Assembly: GCA_017515985.1 (NCBI GenBank)
Contig: JAFWDV010000010.1
Span: 1-64,000, forward strand
Length of the DNA stretch: 64,000 bases
Direction: 5' to 3'
Source: Clostridia bacterium
Lineage (GTDB): Bacteria; Bacillota; Clostridia; TANB77; CAG-508
Shown here: one piece after another, positions 9,129 to 17,262 of the stretch
How positions within the stretch are numbered: position 1 is the stretch's first letter
Layout: each line of letters starts with the position of its first letter
Position numbers and translations under genes: made by a program
The notes under the pieces: model-generated
Seen by the model: only the letters and a program-made list of their open reading frames with translations
What the model was told of the DNA's origin: nothing
The model's database searches: none

Positions 9129-9830
9129 ATGAAGAAATTTTTAAAAGTTGTAATAATTATTATTATATTTGCGTTATTAGGAATAGATTTTTGGGGCCTA
9201 TGGAAATATAAGTTGAATGGTACAACATATGAATTGGATACAAGCTCTGATGATGTAGCGATGAATGAGATTTCTGATTCAGATGGTGGAACGGAATATG
9301 GCGAATTGGATAGTTCAATGATGAAAAATGGTGAAAGATTGTTTATAAAAAACATAGGGCAATCCGATGATGGAAAGTATGAGATAAAAGGTTTGATATA
9401 TAATCAGTATGAGATTACGAAGGCTGATTATAATAGTTTGAGAGATGGTAATACTGTTGAGGTTTTAGGAAAAAAATATAAGAAGTACCAAATTAAATCA
9501 AATAATTTAGTAATTAAATCGTCTGAAGAAGGTGCTCAAGATTTATATGTAAAATATGATACTGAAATTAAAAAATACGTTGTAAAAGAAGCAAAGACAG
9601 ATAATGAAATATATCAATCATCAAATAAATATGTAAAACTTACGGTAAACAAAGGAACAGAATTTTCTACCGAGAAAAATGGAAATACACAAAAGAAGAA
9701 AATTGAAGATGTTGCGGATAGTCATAAAGATGTTCAAAGTCCAGATGGATCTTCAGATAGTGTAAATTTATGTTCATTAACTTTTGATAAGAATGGTAAT
9801 TGCACAAAGATTGTTGAACACAGTAAATAA
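9129..9830 (+). CDS. Hypothetical membrane-anchored extracellular protein
   Basis: The 233-residue protein has one N-terminal membrane anchor (about residues 6-26) and a hydrophilic, lysine- and serine-rich outside part. I recognise no family. Tracts such as EVLGKKYKKYQIKSNNLVIK suggest beta-strands. It is a single-gene unit with its own promoter and terminator, next to the Ig-like surface protein at 10007. There is no lipobox cysteine, so it is held by the helix rather than by lipid. The function is unknown. Confidence 0.7.
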   Translation: MKKFLKVVIIIIIFALLGIDFWGLWKYKLNGTTYELDTSSDDVAMNEISDSDGGTEYGELDSSMMKNGERLFIKNIGQSDDGKYEIKGLIYNQYEITKADYNSLRDGNTVEVLGKKYKKYQIKSNNLVIKSSEEGAQDLYVKYDTEIKKYVVKEAKTDNEIYQSSNKYVKLTVNKGTEFSTEKNGNTQKKKIEDVADSHKDVQSPDGSSDSVNLCSLTFDKNGNCTKIVEHSK

Positions 9831-9839
9831 GTTAAAAAT

Positions 9840-9894
9840 ACTTCTGTTAGATTTATGATGAGAAATCTTTATAAATTTATACAGAAGTTTTTTA
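9840..9894 (+). terminator. Terminator after the 9129 gene
   Basis: Arms ACTTCTGT (9840-9847) and ACAGAAGT (9881-9888) enclose a 33-nt AT-rich loop and are followed by T-rich sequence. Confidence 0.7.
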
Positions 9895-9945
9895 TTTCGA
9901 TTTGATTACAAAAATATTACTTTTTTATTACATTTAATACAAATA

Positions 9946-9974
9946 TTGAAAAAAAGGCAAAAGAAATATAGAAT
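9946..9974 (+). promoter_or_regulatory. Promoter of the Ig-like surface protein gene
   Basis: TTGAAA at 9946-9951, a 17-bp spacer, TAGAAT at 9969-9974; TTAGGAGGAG precedes ATG 10007. Confidence 0.6.
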
Positions 9975-10006
9975 TAATATAGTAATTATATTAGGAGGAG
10001 TAACAA

Positions 10007-11620
10007 ATGAGAAGAATAATAAGGTTTTTATGCTTAGTAGTAATTGCAGTGCTTACAACAGTGCTGATTATGAATAATAATGCAAAAGCAGATGGAGAAA
10101 ATCTGACGGCTACTTGGGATGGAGGTGTATCTATACCGAGAGGTAATGCATCAAGTTATACAATTACTTTTAATAAGACAATAACTAGATTTAATAAATA
10201 CACTATATCACAATCTGGAACGGGTAAAGTATCTTTTCAGCCATATTCGGTTCAAGATTCATTTGAAATGATTTATAATGACCAAACTTTAAATCAAATT
10301 TCGTTTACATGTTGGGGAACAGAAAATGGAAGTGTCACATTATCTATAAACTTTGAAGGTGAAATAGCTCTTGATGGGGGTGGGATACTAGAAGACCATG
10401 ATTTTTCTACGTATAGTATAACAGTAGGCCAGGTAGAGCAGCCAGCGCAGATAAAAACAGAAGATGGAAATACAAGTGCACAATTAAATGTTGGTGATAG
10501 CATTCAATTGACGTCTGATAAAGACGTATCTGGATGGACATCTGATACACCAGCGGTTGTATCAGTATCTGATGGAGGCTTAATTTCTGCATTAGGCGTT
10601 GGTAGTGCAAAAATATATGCTTATTCAGAAAATGTAAAGTCTCAAGATTTTAATGTAACGGTAGTAGAAACTCCACCGGATCCTCAGCCACCAGCTGATA
10701 GCAAAACGCCAGTGCTTACACCAACATCTATTGAACTTAAAGTTGGCGAAAATGGTAAGATACAAGTATCTAATAGTGACGAAGTGGCAGTAAGCTGGTC
10801 TAATTCAAATACGTTGGTTGCGAACTTTACGGAGCACAATGATTCAGAATGTAATTTTTTGGCTGTTTCAGCTGGAACTACTACTATAACAGCAGCATCA
10901 AAGGCTGATCCTTCAAAAACAGCAAGTGTAAATGTTACAGTTAATCCAAAACAAGAAGCAGATACGGAGCCACCAGTTATTAGTCCAAACTCAAATGTTA
11001 AAATTTCAGTAGGTAGTCAAAAAACATTATCAGCAGATAAAGGTGTTGTATGGAAATCAAGCGATTCATCAGTTGTAAGCGTTGGAGAACAAAGTGGTAT
11101 AATAAAAGGTGTTTCTCAAGGAAAGGCAACAATTACAGCTATTGCTCTAAGCAATAATAAGACAGCTTCAATAGAAGTTACTGTTGAACCAAAGAGTAGT
11201 GATGGAAGTGATTCTGCAGACCCAGTTATAACACCAAGTGAAGCTCAGTCAATTAAAGTTGGTGAAACTGTAAAACTATCAGCAGATAAATCAGTAACAT
11301 GGTCAACTGGAAATAAATCTGTTGCAACTGTTGATTCAGAAGGAAATGTAAAAGGTGTTGGAGCAGGAACAACAGAAATATCTGCTACAACAAGTGATGG
11401 AAGATTTTCTACAGTTAAAGTTACAGTAAGTGGATCAAAATCTAGTGGAGGCACATCAACAAATACTACAGGAAATGTTATAGTTGATGGTGGAAATTCA
11501 AGCTCTACTGTAAATGAAGCAGTACCTAAGACAGGTGAAGCATCAACAACAACGTTAATAGTAATTGGAGCTATTACATTGGTAATTGCAACGGTAATAT
11601 TTAGAAGAAAAGCTAAATAA
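10007..11620 (+). CDS. Ig-like (BIG2) domain surface protein with sortase-type tail
   Basis: The 537-residue exported protein has a signal peptide at residues 1-29 and then a jelly-roll-like region to about residue 145. Three or four bacterial Ig-like group 2 repeats follow (phrases such as 'VSWSNSNTLVANF', 'GVVWKSSDSSVVSV', 'SVTWSTGNKSVATV'), then a Ser/Gly-rich linker. The tail is VPKTG, a hydrophobic segment and the positive end FRRKAK, a variant of the LPxTG cell-wall sorting signal. It is probably anchored to the wall by a sortase encoded elsewhere; the two LRR proteins near 24 kb carry the similar tail IPDTG. Adhesion is a guess; the architecture is clear. Confidence 0.88.
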   Translation: MRRIIRFLCLVVIAVLTTVLIMNNNAKADGENLTATWDGGVSIPRGNASSYTITFNKTITRFNKYTISQSGTGKVSFQPYSVQDSFEMIYNDQTLNQISFTCWGTENGSVTLSINFEGEIALDGGGILEDHDFSTYSITVGQVEQPAQIKTEDGNTSAQLNVGDSIQLTSDKDVSGWTSDTPAVVSVSDGGLISALGVGSAKIYAYSENVKSQDFNVTVVETPPDPQPPADSKTPVLTPTSIELKVGENGKIQVSNSDEVAVSWSNSNTLVANFTEHNDSECNFLAVSAGTTTITAASKADPSKTASVNVTVNPKQEADTEPPVISPNSNVKISVGSQKTLSADKGVVWKSSDSSVVSVGEQSGIIKGVSQGKATITAIALSNNKTASIEVTVEPKSSDGSDSADPVITPSEAQSIKVGETVKLSADKSVTWSTGNKSVATVDSEGNVKGVGAGTTEISATTSDGRFSTVKVTVSGSKSSGGTSTNTTGNVIVDGGNSSSTVNEAVPKTGEASTTTLIVIGAITLVIATVIFRRKAK

Positions 11621-11647
11621 TAAAATTGAATAGATGAAGTATATTAG

Positions 11648-11688
11648 AAAAGTTGATATAGATTTTAAAATCTGTATCAACTTTTTTT
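11648..11688 (+). terminator. Terminator after the Ig-like protein gene
   Basis: Long stem (AAGTTGATATAGATT with AATCTGTATCAACTT) followed by seven T residues. Confidence 0.9.
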
Positions 11689-11697
11689 GTATTATAG

Positions 11698-11726
11698 TTG
11701 ACAAAATAAATTTCAAATGTTAAAAT
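11698..11726 (+). promoter_or_regulatory. Promoter of the zinc-uptake operon
   Basis: Consensus TTGACA at 11698-11703, a 17-bp spacer, TAAAAT at 11721-11726. The operator palindrome at 11726-11740 starts on the last base of the -10 box. Confidence 0.88.
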
Positions 11727-11740
11727 GAAACTCAGTTTCA
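11726..11740. promoter_or_regulatory. 7-1-7 Fur-family operator (probable Zur box)
   Basis: Perfect 7-1-7 palindrome TGAAACTCAGTTTCA, the geometry of Fur/Zur/PerR boxes. It covers the transcription start of the operon, whose first gene encodes a Fur-family repressor, so metal-dependent autoregulation is likely. Confidence 0.8.
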
Positions 11741-11757
11741 AATTAAGGAGGAAAGAT

Positions 11758-12168
11758 ATGGAAAGATCATATCAAACTAAGCAAAGATCACGTATTTTGG
11801 AATACTTGAAAGATAATAAAGATAAACATATAACTGCAGAAACAATAATTGAACATTTTAAGAGAATTGGAAGTCCTGTTGGAAAGGCAACGGTATACAG
11901 ATATTTAGATAGCTTAGTTGAAGAAAATGTTATTAGAAGATATATAACTCCGGAAAATAGTACGGCAGCTTGCTATCAATATATAGACGATGAAAATAAT
12001 TGTAAATGTCATTATCATATGAAATGTACTAAGTGCGGATTACTTATACACTTAAATTGTGAAGAAATAGATGAATTATCTAATCATATATTTGAAGAGC
12101 ATAAATTCAAGCTTGATGAATGTAAAACTATTTTATATGGAACATGTGCAAAGTGCTTGGAAAAATAG
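11758..12168 (+). CDS. zur: Fur-family metalloregulator, probably Zur
   Basis: A 136-residue transcription factor: an N-terminal winged helix (ILEYLKDNKDKHITAETI and GSPVGKATVYRYLDSLVEE), then a dimer domain with metal ligands CHYHMKCTKC and the C-terminal pair CAKC that forms the structural zinc site. An in-frame upstream start at 11725 would lie inside the promoter, so ATG 11758 after AAGGAGG is chosen. It leads an operon with znuA, znuC and znuB, which points to zinc as the signal, although manganese cannot be excluded from sequence alone. The palindrome at 11726 is its likely operator. Confidence 0.85.
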   Translation: MERSYQTKQRSRILEYLKDNKDKHITAETIIEHFKRIGSPVGKATVYRYLDSLVEENVIRRYITPENSTAACYQYIDDENNCKCHYHMKCTKCGLLIHLNCEEIDELSNHIFEEHKFKLDECKTILYGTCAKCLEK

Positions 12169-12196
12169 GATAGAGTTTAAAAATAAGGGGTTAAAA

Positions 12197-13189
12197 ATGA
12201 AAAAAGGATTGAGTTTTATTATAGTAACAGTACTTTTCTTAAGTACATGTTTATTTTTTGTAAGTATTAAATCAAATAATGAGAATAATTCGGATAAAAT
12301 AAAAATTGTTGCAACATTGTTTCCACAGTACGATTTCGCAAAACAAATTGGTGGAGATAAGGTTGAAGTTTCTTTGCTTCTGACGCCAGGAACTGAAACA
12401 CATACATATGAACCAACACCGCAGGATATTATTAGAATCAATAATTCGGATTTATTCGTATATACAGGTAAATATATGGAACCATGGTCTGAAAGAATTG
12501 CTATGAGCATTGATTCTAATACAAAGATATTGGATGCTTCTAAAAATATTAATTTAATAAAATCAGATCATGATGAAGATGAACATGAAGATTCTGAGGC
12601 TCATGAAGAAGATGTCGATGAGCATGAAGAAGAGCAGCATCACGAACATGAGCATGTGCATGAATTTGATCCACATATTTGGCTAAATCCACAAAATGCG
12701 GTTCAGATGGTTAAAAATATAACAGAAGAGCTATGCAAAATAAGTCCAGAAAATGCTGAATATTTCAACAATAATGCAAATAATTATATAAAACAAATTG
12801 AGGAGCTAGATAGCGAAGCGGAAAATATAATAAAAGAGTCTGGAAAAAATAAGGTAGCATTTGGTGGAGCATTTGCTTATGCGTATTTTATAGATAGATA
12901 TAAATTGGAGTATGTATCTGCATATGATTCTTGTGGAGAAGATACTGAGCCAAGTGTTGCTAATGTTAAAAAAGTTATTGACTATATGAATCAAAATAGT
13001 CTTAAGGTAATTTTTTATCAAGAGCTTTCTTCAGGTAGAATTGCAGATTCAATAGCAAAAGAAACAAATTCAAAGAAACTTGTATTTCACACGGTACACA
13101 ATGCATCACAGGACGAAATAAACAGAGGAGAAACATATGTAAGTTTGATGAGAAAAAATATAGAAAATCTTAAAGAAGCTTTGAAATAA
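12197..13189 (+). CDS. znuA: Zinc ABC transporter, substrate-binding protein
   Basis: A 330-residue cluster A-I metal-binding protein. An N-terminal membrane helix (residues 4-22) serves as signal or anchor; the lone cysteine there lacks a convincing lipobox. The mature part starts KIVATLFPQYDFAKQIGG and carries the metal-site histidine in THTYEPTPQD. A long His/Asp/Glu-rich loop (about residues 125-155) sits just before EFDPHIWLNPQ. Such loops mark zinc-specific members. Longer upstream reading overlaps zur, so ATG 12197 is preferred. It delivers the metal to ZnuB/ZnuC encoded next. Confidence 0.92.
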   Translation: MKKGLSFIIVTVLFLSTCLFFVSIKSNNENNSDKIKIVATLFPQYDFAKQIGGDKVEVSLLLTPGTETHTYEPTPQDIIRINNSDLFVYTGKYMEPWSERIAMSIDSNTKILDASKNINLIKSDHDEDEHEDSEAHEEDVDEHEEEQHHEHEHVHEFDPHIWLNPQNAVQMVKNITEELCKISPENAEYFNNNANNYIKQIEELDSEAENIIKESGKNKVAFGGAFAYAYFIDRYKLEYVSAYDSCGEDTEPSVANVKKVIDYMNQNSLKVIFYQELSSGRIADSIAKETNSKKLVFHTVHNASQDEINRGETYVSLMRKNIENLKEALK

Positions 13190-13232
13190 AATAGGTCAAG
13201 TTTAGTATATTTTGGAGCTGTAGGAGTAGATA

Positions 13233-13898
13233 ATGGAAATATTAGAAATTAAAAATTTAACTTCATCTTATGATAATCATGAGGCTATAAAAGATGTAAA
13301 TATAAAGATTGAAAATGGCGAATATATATGCTTGGTTGGAGAAAATGGATCGGGTAAAAGCACGTTAATAAAAGCAATGATAGGTCTTCAGAAGAAAGAT
13401 TCTGGCGAAATAATTAAAAATATTTCAGACGATAAAATTGCATATGTTGCTCAAAACAATATGAAAGATTTATCTTTTCCTGCAACAGCCAAAGAGATAA
13501 TAATGACTGGAGTTCAAAGACATAGACGACTACCTTTTTATAGAAAGAGCGATTGGGTATTATTTGAAAATGTATGCAATATGTTAAATATTAAGGATAT
13601 TGTAAATAGACAAATAGGAGAGCTTTCTGGAGGACAAAGGCAAAGAGTTATTTTGGCTAGAGCATTGATAAGAGAGCCAGAGCTTATTATTTTAGACGAG
13701 CCTTGTAGTGGCTTAGATGTAAACATTACAAAGGAGCTTTACGATATATTGGAGAAGTTACATACAGAAAAAGGTTTAACAATTATAATGGCTACTCATG
13801 ATTTATATGAGATAAAAGCTAAAGATGTTAGAGTAATCTGTATGGCGACGACGGTAAAATTTGATGGAAAAATAGAAGATTTTAAAGGTTTAGAATAA
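13233..13898 (+). CDS. znuC: Zinc ABC transporter, ATP-binding protein
   Basis: A 221-residue ABC ATPase: Walker A GENGSGKST (residues 36-44), signature LSGGQRQRV near residue 132, Walker B LIILDEPCSGLD near residue 152, switch histidine in MATHDLYEI. The length and its place between znuA and znuB identify it as the energising subunit of the metal importer. GGAGCTGTAGGAG precedes the ATG, and 12 bases separate it from znuB. Confidence 0.93.
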   Translation: MEILEIKNLTSSYDNHEAIKDVNIKIENGEYICLVGENGSGKSTLIKAMIGLQKKDSGEIIKNISDDKIAYVAQNNMKDLSFPATAKEIIMTGVQRHRRLPFYRKSDWVLFENVCNMLNIKDIVNRQIGELSGGQRQRVILARALIREPELIILDEPCSGLDVNITKELYDILEKLHTEKGLTIIMATHDLYEIKAKDVRVICMATTVKFDGKIEDFKGLE

Positions 13899-13910
13899 GG
13901 GGTTTTATAA

Positions 13911-14729
13911 ATGAATATAATTGTAGAATTATTAAATTATCCATTTATGCAAAGAGCATTAATTTGCGGTGTAGCGATTTCGTTTTGTGCTGCTCTAATT
14001 GGTGTAATATTGGTTTTAAAGAATTATTCAATGATTGGGCATGGTCTTGGTGAAGTTGGTTTTGCAGCATTATCGCTTGCATTGGTTTTTAACTTGCCAG
14101 AAATGTCTGTTGCAATTCCTATTGTAATAATAGCGTCATTTATTATTTTATTAATTAGCCAAAAGAAGGGGGCTTCAGGTGATGTAACGATTGCATTGGT
14201 ATCAACAGCTGCCTTAGCATTTGGAGTTATAATAACATCAATATCAAAAGGATTTAACATAGATGTTTATAATTATATGTTTGGTAGTGTATTATCAATG
14301 ACTACATCAGATGTGATAGTTAGTGTAGTTTTATCTATCATATTAGTAATATTATATGCATTTTTCTATAACAGATTGTTCATGATAACCTTTGATGAGA
14401 AATTCGCAAAGGTTTGTGGTATAAATGTAACATTTTATCAGTTTTTAATTTCGCTTATAACCGCAATCGTAGTTGTACTTGGTATGAGAATGATGGGAAC
14501 ATTACTAATTTCAAGTTTAATTGTATTTCCTGCGATAATAGCAAGAAAATTAACAAATAGCTTTAAAAGTATGGTAATACTTTCTGTGCTAATTTCGGTA
14601 ATTTGTTTTATCTTTGGAATGTTATTCTCGTTCTTCTTAAATCTACCAACTGGAGCTTGTATTGTTGGTATATACGTAGTTGAATACTTCGGTGCAAGTA
14701 TTTGGTCACATTTTTTAAGAAAAGCGTAA
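13911..14729 (+). CDS. znuB: Zinc ABC transporter, permease
   Basis: A 272-residue ABC-3 family permease with about eight membrane segments. Features are the family's GHGLGEVGFAALSLAL stretch near residue 43 and RMMGTLLISSLIVFPAIIAR near residue 193. It is the last gene of the operon. The transcript probably ends at the large hairpin at 14736-14804, which is also a copy of the dispersed repeat. Confidence 0.93.
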   Translation: MNIIVELLNYPFMQRALICGVAISFCAALIGVILVLKNYSMIGHGLGEVGFAALSLALVFNLPEMSVAIPIVIIASFIILLISQKKGASGDVTIALVSTAALAFGVIITSISKGFNIDVYNYMFGSVLSMTTSDVIVSVVLSIILVILYAFFYNRLFMITFDEKFAKVCGINVTFYQFLISLITAIVVVLGMRMMGTLLISSLIVFPAIIARKLTNSFKSMVILSVLISVICFIFGMLFSFFLNLPTGACIVGIYVVEYFGASIWSHFLRKA

Positions 14730-14735
14730 AAAAGG

Positions 14736-14804
14736 GGATGAAAAAAGGGACGGACGCATTTTTTAGTATGCACTTTAAAAATGAGTCCGTCCCTTTTTTC
14801 ATCC
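14736..14804. repeat. Dispersed palindromic repeat, full copy, acting as terminator
   Basis: Almost perfect 27-bp stem: GGATGAAAAAAGGGACGGAC pairs with its complement ending in TTTTTTCATCC, around a 13-nt loop. T-runs on both sides make it a possible two-way terminator between znuB (plus) and the radical SAM gene (minus). The core GGGACGGACGCATTTTTTAG recurs at 22998, and diverged at 48222. Confidence 0.85.
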
Positions 14805-14815
14805 GTTCCAAAATT

Positions 14816-15724
14816 TCAGTTGGCACTTCCTTGCCATAAGTTTTCTATTTTCATTTTTTTATCTACACCATTCAAAACCCATTTTTTGTGAAGATTCCAT
14901 TCAGGGCACACAAGCAAATCTTTTGGTGCATCACCACTTATTCTATGTATTATAATATAATATGATATGTGAGTTAATACATAAACAACAGAATCAATGT
15001 AGTAATCCAGTGTAATAGGGGTATAGTTACCTTCAAGATACATTTTTTCTAAAACAGTATTTTTCACTACATATGTAGAATGAATTTTTAAACCTTGAAT
15101 ATTGTGTTTGTTGATGAAGTCTACAGTATTTTTTAAATCTTCAAAAGTTTCGTTAGGAAGTCCAATCATTATATGAGTTACAACATCAATATTATATTTA
15201 TTGAGTAATTCAACAGCTTTTGTAAAATCAGCAGAAGTATAGCCTCTATTTAATATTTTTCCTGTTTCATCGTTTGATGTTTGTAGTCCAAGTTCAACCC
15301 ATACATAATATTTATCGGTATAGGATTTTAATAATTGTACGATTTCCTCATTAATGCAATCAGGTCTTGTAGATACTGCTAAAGCTACGATTCTATCATC
15401 GATAAGAGCGGAATCATATTTTTCTTTTAAGATATTAACCGGTGCATATGTATTTGTATAATTTTGAAAATATGCAATAAATTTATTTGCTCTTAAACTT
15501 CTGTAACTAGTAAAATAATCTTGTACTTGCTCTGAAATATTTTTTGCATGACTAAGGTGATCTCCAGATCCAGCTTCGCTGCAAAAAATACATCCACCAT
15601 GTCCTTTGGTTCCATCTCTATTAGGGCATGTAAAGCCTCCGTCAATACATATCTTCAAAACACGTTCGCCAAATTTTTCTTTTAGATATTCAGTTAGGCG
15701 ATTATATCTTTTTAAATTTTCCAT
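14816..15724 (-). CDS. YhcC-type (TIGR01212) radical SAM protein
   Basis: A 302-residue radical SAM enzyme. The cluster cysteines lie in CPNRDGTKGHGGCIFC near residue 33, the spacing typical of the TIGR01212/YhcC group related to Elp3. Conserved phrases such as VSTRPDCINEE, WVELGLQTSND and THIMIGLPNET follow. The reaction is not established for the family. An earlier in-frame start (15766) is less likely than ATG 15724, which follows AGAAAGGA. It is the downstream gene of two on the minus strand. Confidence 0.88.
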   Translation of the reverse strand: MENLKRYNRLTEYLKEKFGERVLKICIDGGFTCPNRDGTKGHGGCIFCSEAGSGDHLSHAKNISEQVQDYFTSYRSLRANKFIAYFQNYTNTYAPVNILKEKYDSALIDDRIVALAVSTRPDCINEEIVQLLKSYTDKYYVWVELGLQTSNDETGKILNRGYTSADFTKAVELLNKYNIDVVTHIMIGLPNETFEDLKNTVDFINKHNIQGLKIHSTYVVKNTVLEKMYLEGNYTPITLDYYIDSVVYVLTHISYYIIIHRISGDAPKDLLVCPEWNLHKKWVLNGVDKKMKIENLWQGSAN

Positions 15725-15756
15725 TAGATAAATCCTTTCTAAAATAACAAAATATA

Positions 15757-15787
15757 AAAAGAGCATATTTTTGAATAATGCTCTTTT
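15757..15787 (-). terminator. Terminator after the COG2426 gene (minus strand)
   Basis: Arms AAAGAGCAT and ATGCTCTTT around an AT-rich loop with T on the minus-strand 3' side. It separates the two minus-strand genes. Confidence 0.75.
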
Positions 15788-15796
15788 GTATAATTA

Positions 15797-16330
15797 TTAT
15801 TTCGCGATTGCTCCAGCGGCACTAAATATACCGAAAGATGCTAGTCCCATAATTATTCCTGCTAATACAACTCCAGCCATAATTGCTATACAGCTTTTTT
15901 TGAAGTCTAAATCTAAAAAGCTTGCAGCTAGAGTTCCAGTCCATGCTCCAGTTCCAGGTATTGGAATACCAACAAATAAAAATAGTGCTAAATATACAAA
16001 TATTTCTCTTGTAGCCGTTGAGTTTTTACTTTTTTTATTATTTTTCTCTGCTTTATTCAAAAGTTTTTGGCCACCTTTTTCACCTTTTTCTAGGCAGAAT
16101 GTAAAAAACTTACCAATAAACTTTTTGTCTGCACCCCATATTAAAACTTTTCTTGCGAAAAAGAATATTAATGGTACTGGAAGTAAATTACCAATTATAC
16201 ATAGAATATATAGTGGAATAACGGGTAATGGGTCTCCAAATGCAGTACTTAAACCAACAGGAATTGCTCCTCTAAGCTCTACAATTGGAACCATTGAAAT
16301 TAAAAATACAATTAAAAACTTCTTAAACAT
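15797..16330 (-). CDS. COG2426 small multidrug-export-like membrane protein
   Basis: A 177-residue membrane protein of the PF06695 type: N-terminal hydrophobic region with the motif PIVELRGAIPVGL, a basic cytoplasmic loop (about residues 75-108), then GIPIPGTGAWTGTLAASFLDLD and a final pair of helices. The family name suggests drug export, but the role is essentially untested. The start is preceded by AAAGGAGA. A long plus-strand reading frame over the same bases is only the mirror of its membrane segments. Confidence 0.88.
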   Translation of the reverse strand: MFKKFLIVFLISMVPIVELRGAIPVGLSTAFGDPLPVIPLYILCIIGNLLPVPLIFFFARKVLIWGADKKFIGKFFTFCLEKGEKGGQKLLNKAEKNNKKSKNSTATREIFVYLALFLFVGIPIPGTGAWTGTLAASFLDLDFKKSCIAIMAGVVLAGIIMGLASFGIFSAAGAIAK

Positions 16331-16415
16331 AATAAATCTCCTTTAATTTTTTTATAGCTGATAAATATTCTACTATAAGAATATTTAAAAGTCTAGACTT
16401 AAATTTAAGTTATAT

Positions 16416-16444
16416 TTGACTTATAATGAAAAAAGTGGTAAAAT
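16416..16444 (+). promoter_or_regulatory. Promoter of the GC-rich gene at 16483
   Basis: TTGACT at 16416-16421, a 17-bp spacer, TAAAAT at 16439-16444. Confidence 0.85.
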
Positions 16445-16482
16445 AGCTTTTGTCCAAATAATAATTGGAGGGGGATACTGCT

Positions 16483-16860
16483 ATGAAGTATACACTCAAA
16501 GGACTAGTGGACGACCAGGGATTCACGAAAAAGGTAAAGCTTTACCATTCGTCTATCTTCGTTATCGACGAGGGTGGACACGTGTATGAACTTGGTCAGA
16601 TGCGGGATGTGGGTAAGAAAGTCAGGGACGGCTATCAGATCCTAATTCTCGCAAGAGAGGGATGGAAGGTATACAAATATCTCCTCTTGTTCGTTACATC
16701 TGTCGAAGAGAAAACTGCTGAAGTTCTCATGCAGAGAGCATTTTCTCTGGACAGTGTAGAGAGCGTCGATGTTTCTGAAGGTGGTGTGCTGAGGGCTGAT
16801 GTTGGCGAGGTTGAGTGGATTTTACATTCCTATGCTGATAATCAGAGAAACTCAGTATAA
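16483..16860 (+). CDS. GC-rich orphan gene, hypothetical cytoplasmic protein
   Basis: The 125-residue protein has no recognised family. Short alternating hydrophobic stretches (KLYHSSIFVIDEGGHVYELG, then YQILILAREGWKVYKYLLLFV) suggest a small beta-rich fold resembling PH or GRAM domains, followed by a helix; this is inference. There is no membrane segment. Codons such as GGC, GAC, CTC, ATC and GAG are far more common than in neighbouring genes. It stands alone with its own promoter, a strong GGAGGGGG ribosome site and a GC-rich terminator. It is one of six such cassettes in the window. Confidence 0.7.
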   Translation: MKYTLKGLVDDQGFTKKVKLYHSSIFVIDEGGHVYELGQMRDVGKKVRDGYQILILAREGWKVYKYLLLFVTSVEEKTAEVLMQRAFSLDSVESVDVSEGGVLRADVGEVEWILHSYADNQRNSV

Positions 16861-16868
16861 TTTCCCCA

Positions 16869-16903
16869 CCCGTAGCTTGATATGAAGGCTGCGGGTTTTT
16901 TCT
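16869..16903 (+). terminator. Terminator of the 16483 cassette
   Basis: Eight-base stem CCCGTAGC (16869-16876) with GCTGCGGG (16888-16895), followed by six T residues. Confidence 0.92.
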
Positions 16904-16907
16904 TTTT

Positions 16908-16922
16908 GTCCCAAAAATTTCC
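16908..16922 (+). repeat. Right-end remnant of the dispersed repeat
   Basis: GTCCCAAAAATTTCC matches the right end of the element at 53511-53596 (GTCCCCAAAATTTC). In both places the next bases are the -35 box of a promoter. Confidence 0.5.
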
Positions 16923-16951
16923 TTGACTTTATCCGATAATGATGTTAATAT
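16923..16951 (+). promoter_or_regulatory. Promoter of the 5S-like RNA
   Basis: TTGACT at 16923-16928, a 17-bp spacer, TAATAT at 16946-16951. Predicted start of transcription is near 16958. Confidence 0.8.
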
Positions 16952-16957
16952 AAATAA

Positions 16958-17140
16958 CGTGAATTTAGAGGGATACCTGTAACCATTCCGAACACAGTAG
17001 TCAAACTCTACTTTTTCAGTATTTATATGATTTATTATCATTTTTAAGTATTGCAAAGTTAGATTGGCACTAAAATAGTTTCAAAAATAGACAAGAAATC
17101 ATATAGATACCAAGTATTAAATCAAATACTTGGTGTTTTT
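16958..17140 (+). ncRNA. 5S-rRNA-like RNA (beta-domain mimic or 5S remnant)
   Basis: Bases 16967-17009 run AGAGG, ATACCTGT, CCATTCCGAACACAG, AGTC, AACTCT. They line up with helix II, loop B, helix III and loop C of bacterial 5S rRNA over 43 bases with about one gap; helix II (TAGAG/CTCTA) and helix III (CTGT/ACAG) can both form. The rest of 5S (helices IV-V and a normal helix I) is missing and replaced by AT-rich sequence. A promoter lies just upstream, and a clear terminator hairpin at 17109-17140 would give a transcript of about 183 nt. It could be a decayed 5S gene that kept the protein-binding half, or a functional mimic. It has no coding potential, and no 16S or 23S gene is nearby. Confidence 0.6.
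17109..17140 (+). terminator. Terminator of the 5S-like RNA
   Basis: Ten-base stem ACCAAGTATT with AATACTTGGT, 6-nt loop, then five T residues. Confidence 0.88.
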
Positions 17141-17262
17141 GTGCTCTTACGTCGAATTTCAAGCTAACCAATTTGCTTGTAATAATGCTAACGGAGGTTG
17201 GTAAATTTTATAAAAGGAGGGATTAGAAAAAACATTAAATAAATATTGGGAGGTAAATAAAA

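Noticed and set aside
12071..12196. 42-residue extension of ZnuA overlapping zur
   Set aside because: It would place a basic segment before the signal helix, and the overlap is in another frame of zur; ATG 12197 gives a normal exported protein.
15771..16346. 191-residue plus-strand reading frame
   Set aside because: It mirrors the minus-strand COG2426 gene; the hydrophobic look comes from reading membrane-helix codons backwards, and it lacks a ribosome site.
16967..17009. A normal functional 5S rRNA gene
   Set aside because: Only the beta-domain half is recognisable; helices IV and V are missing and no 16S or 23S gene is near.
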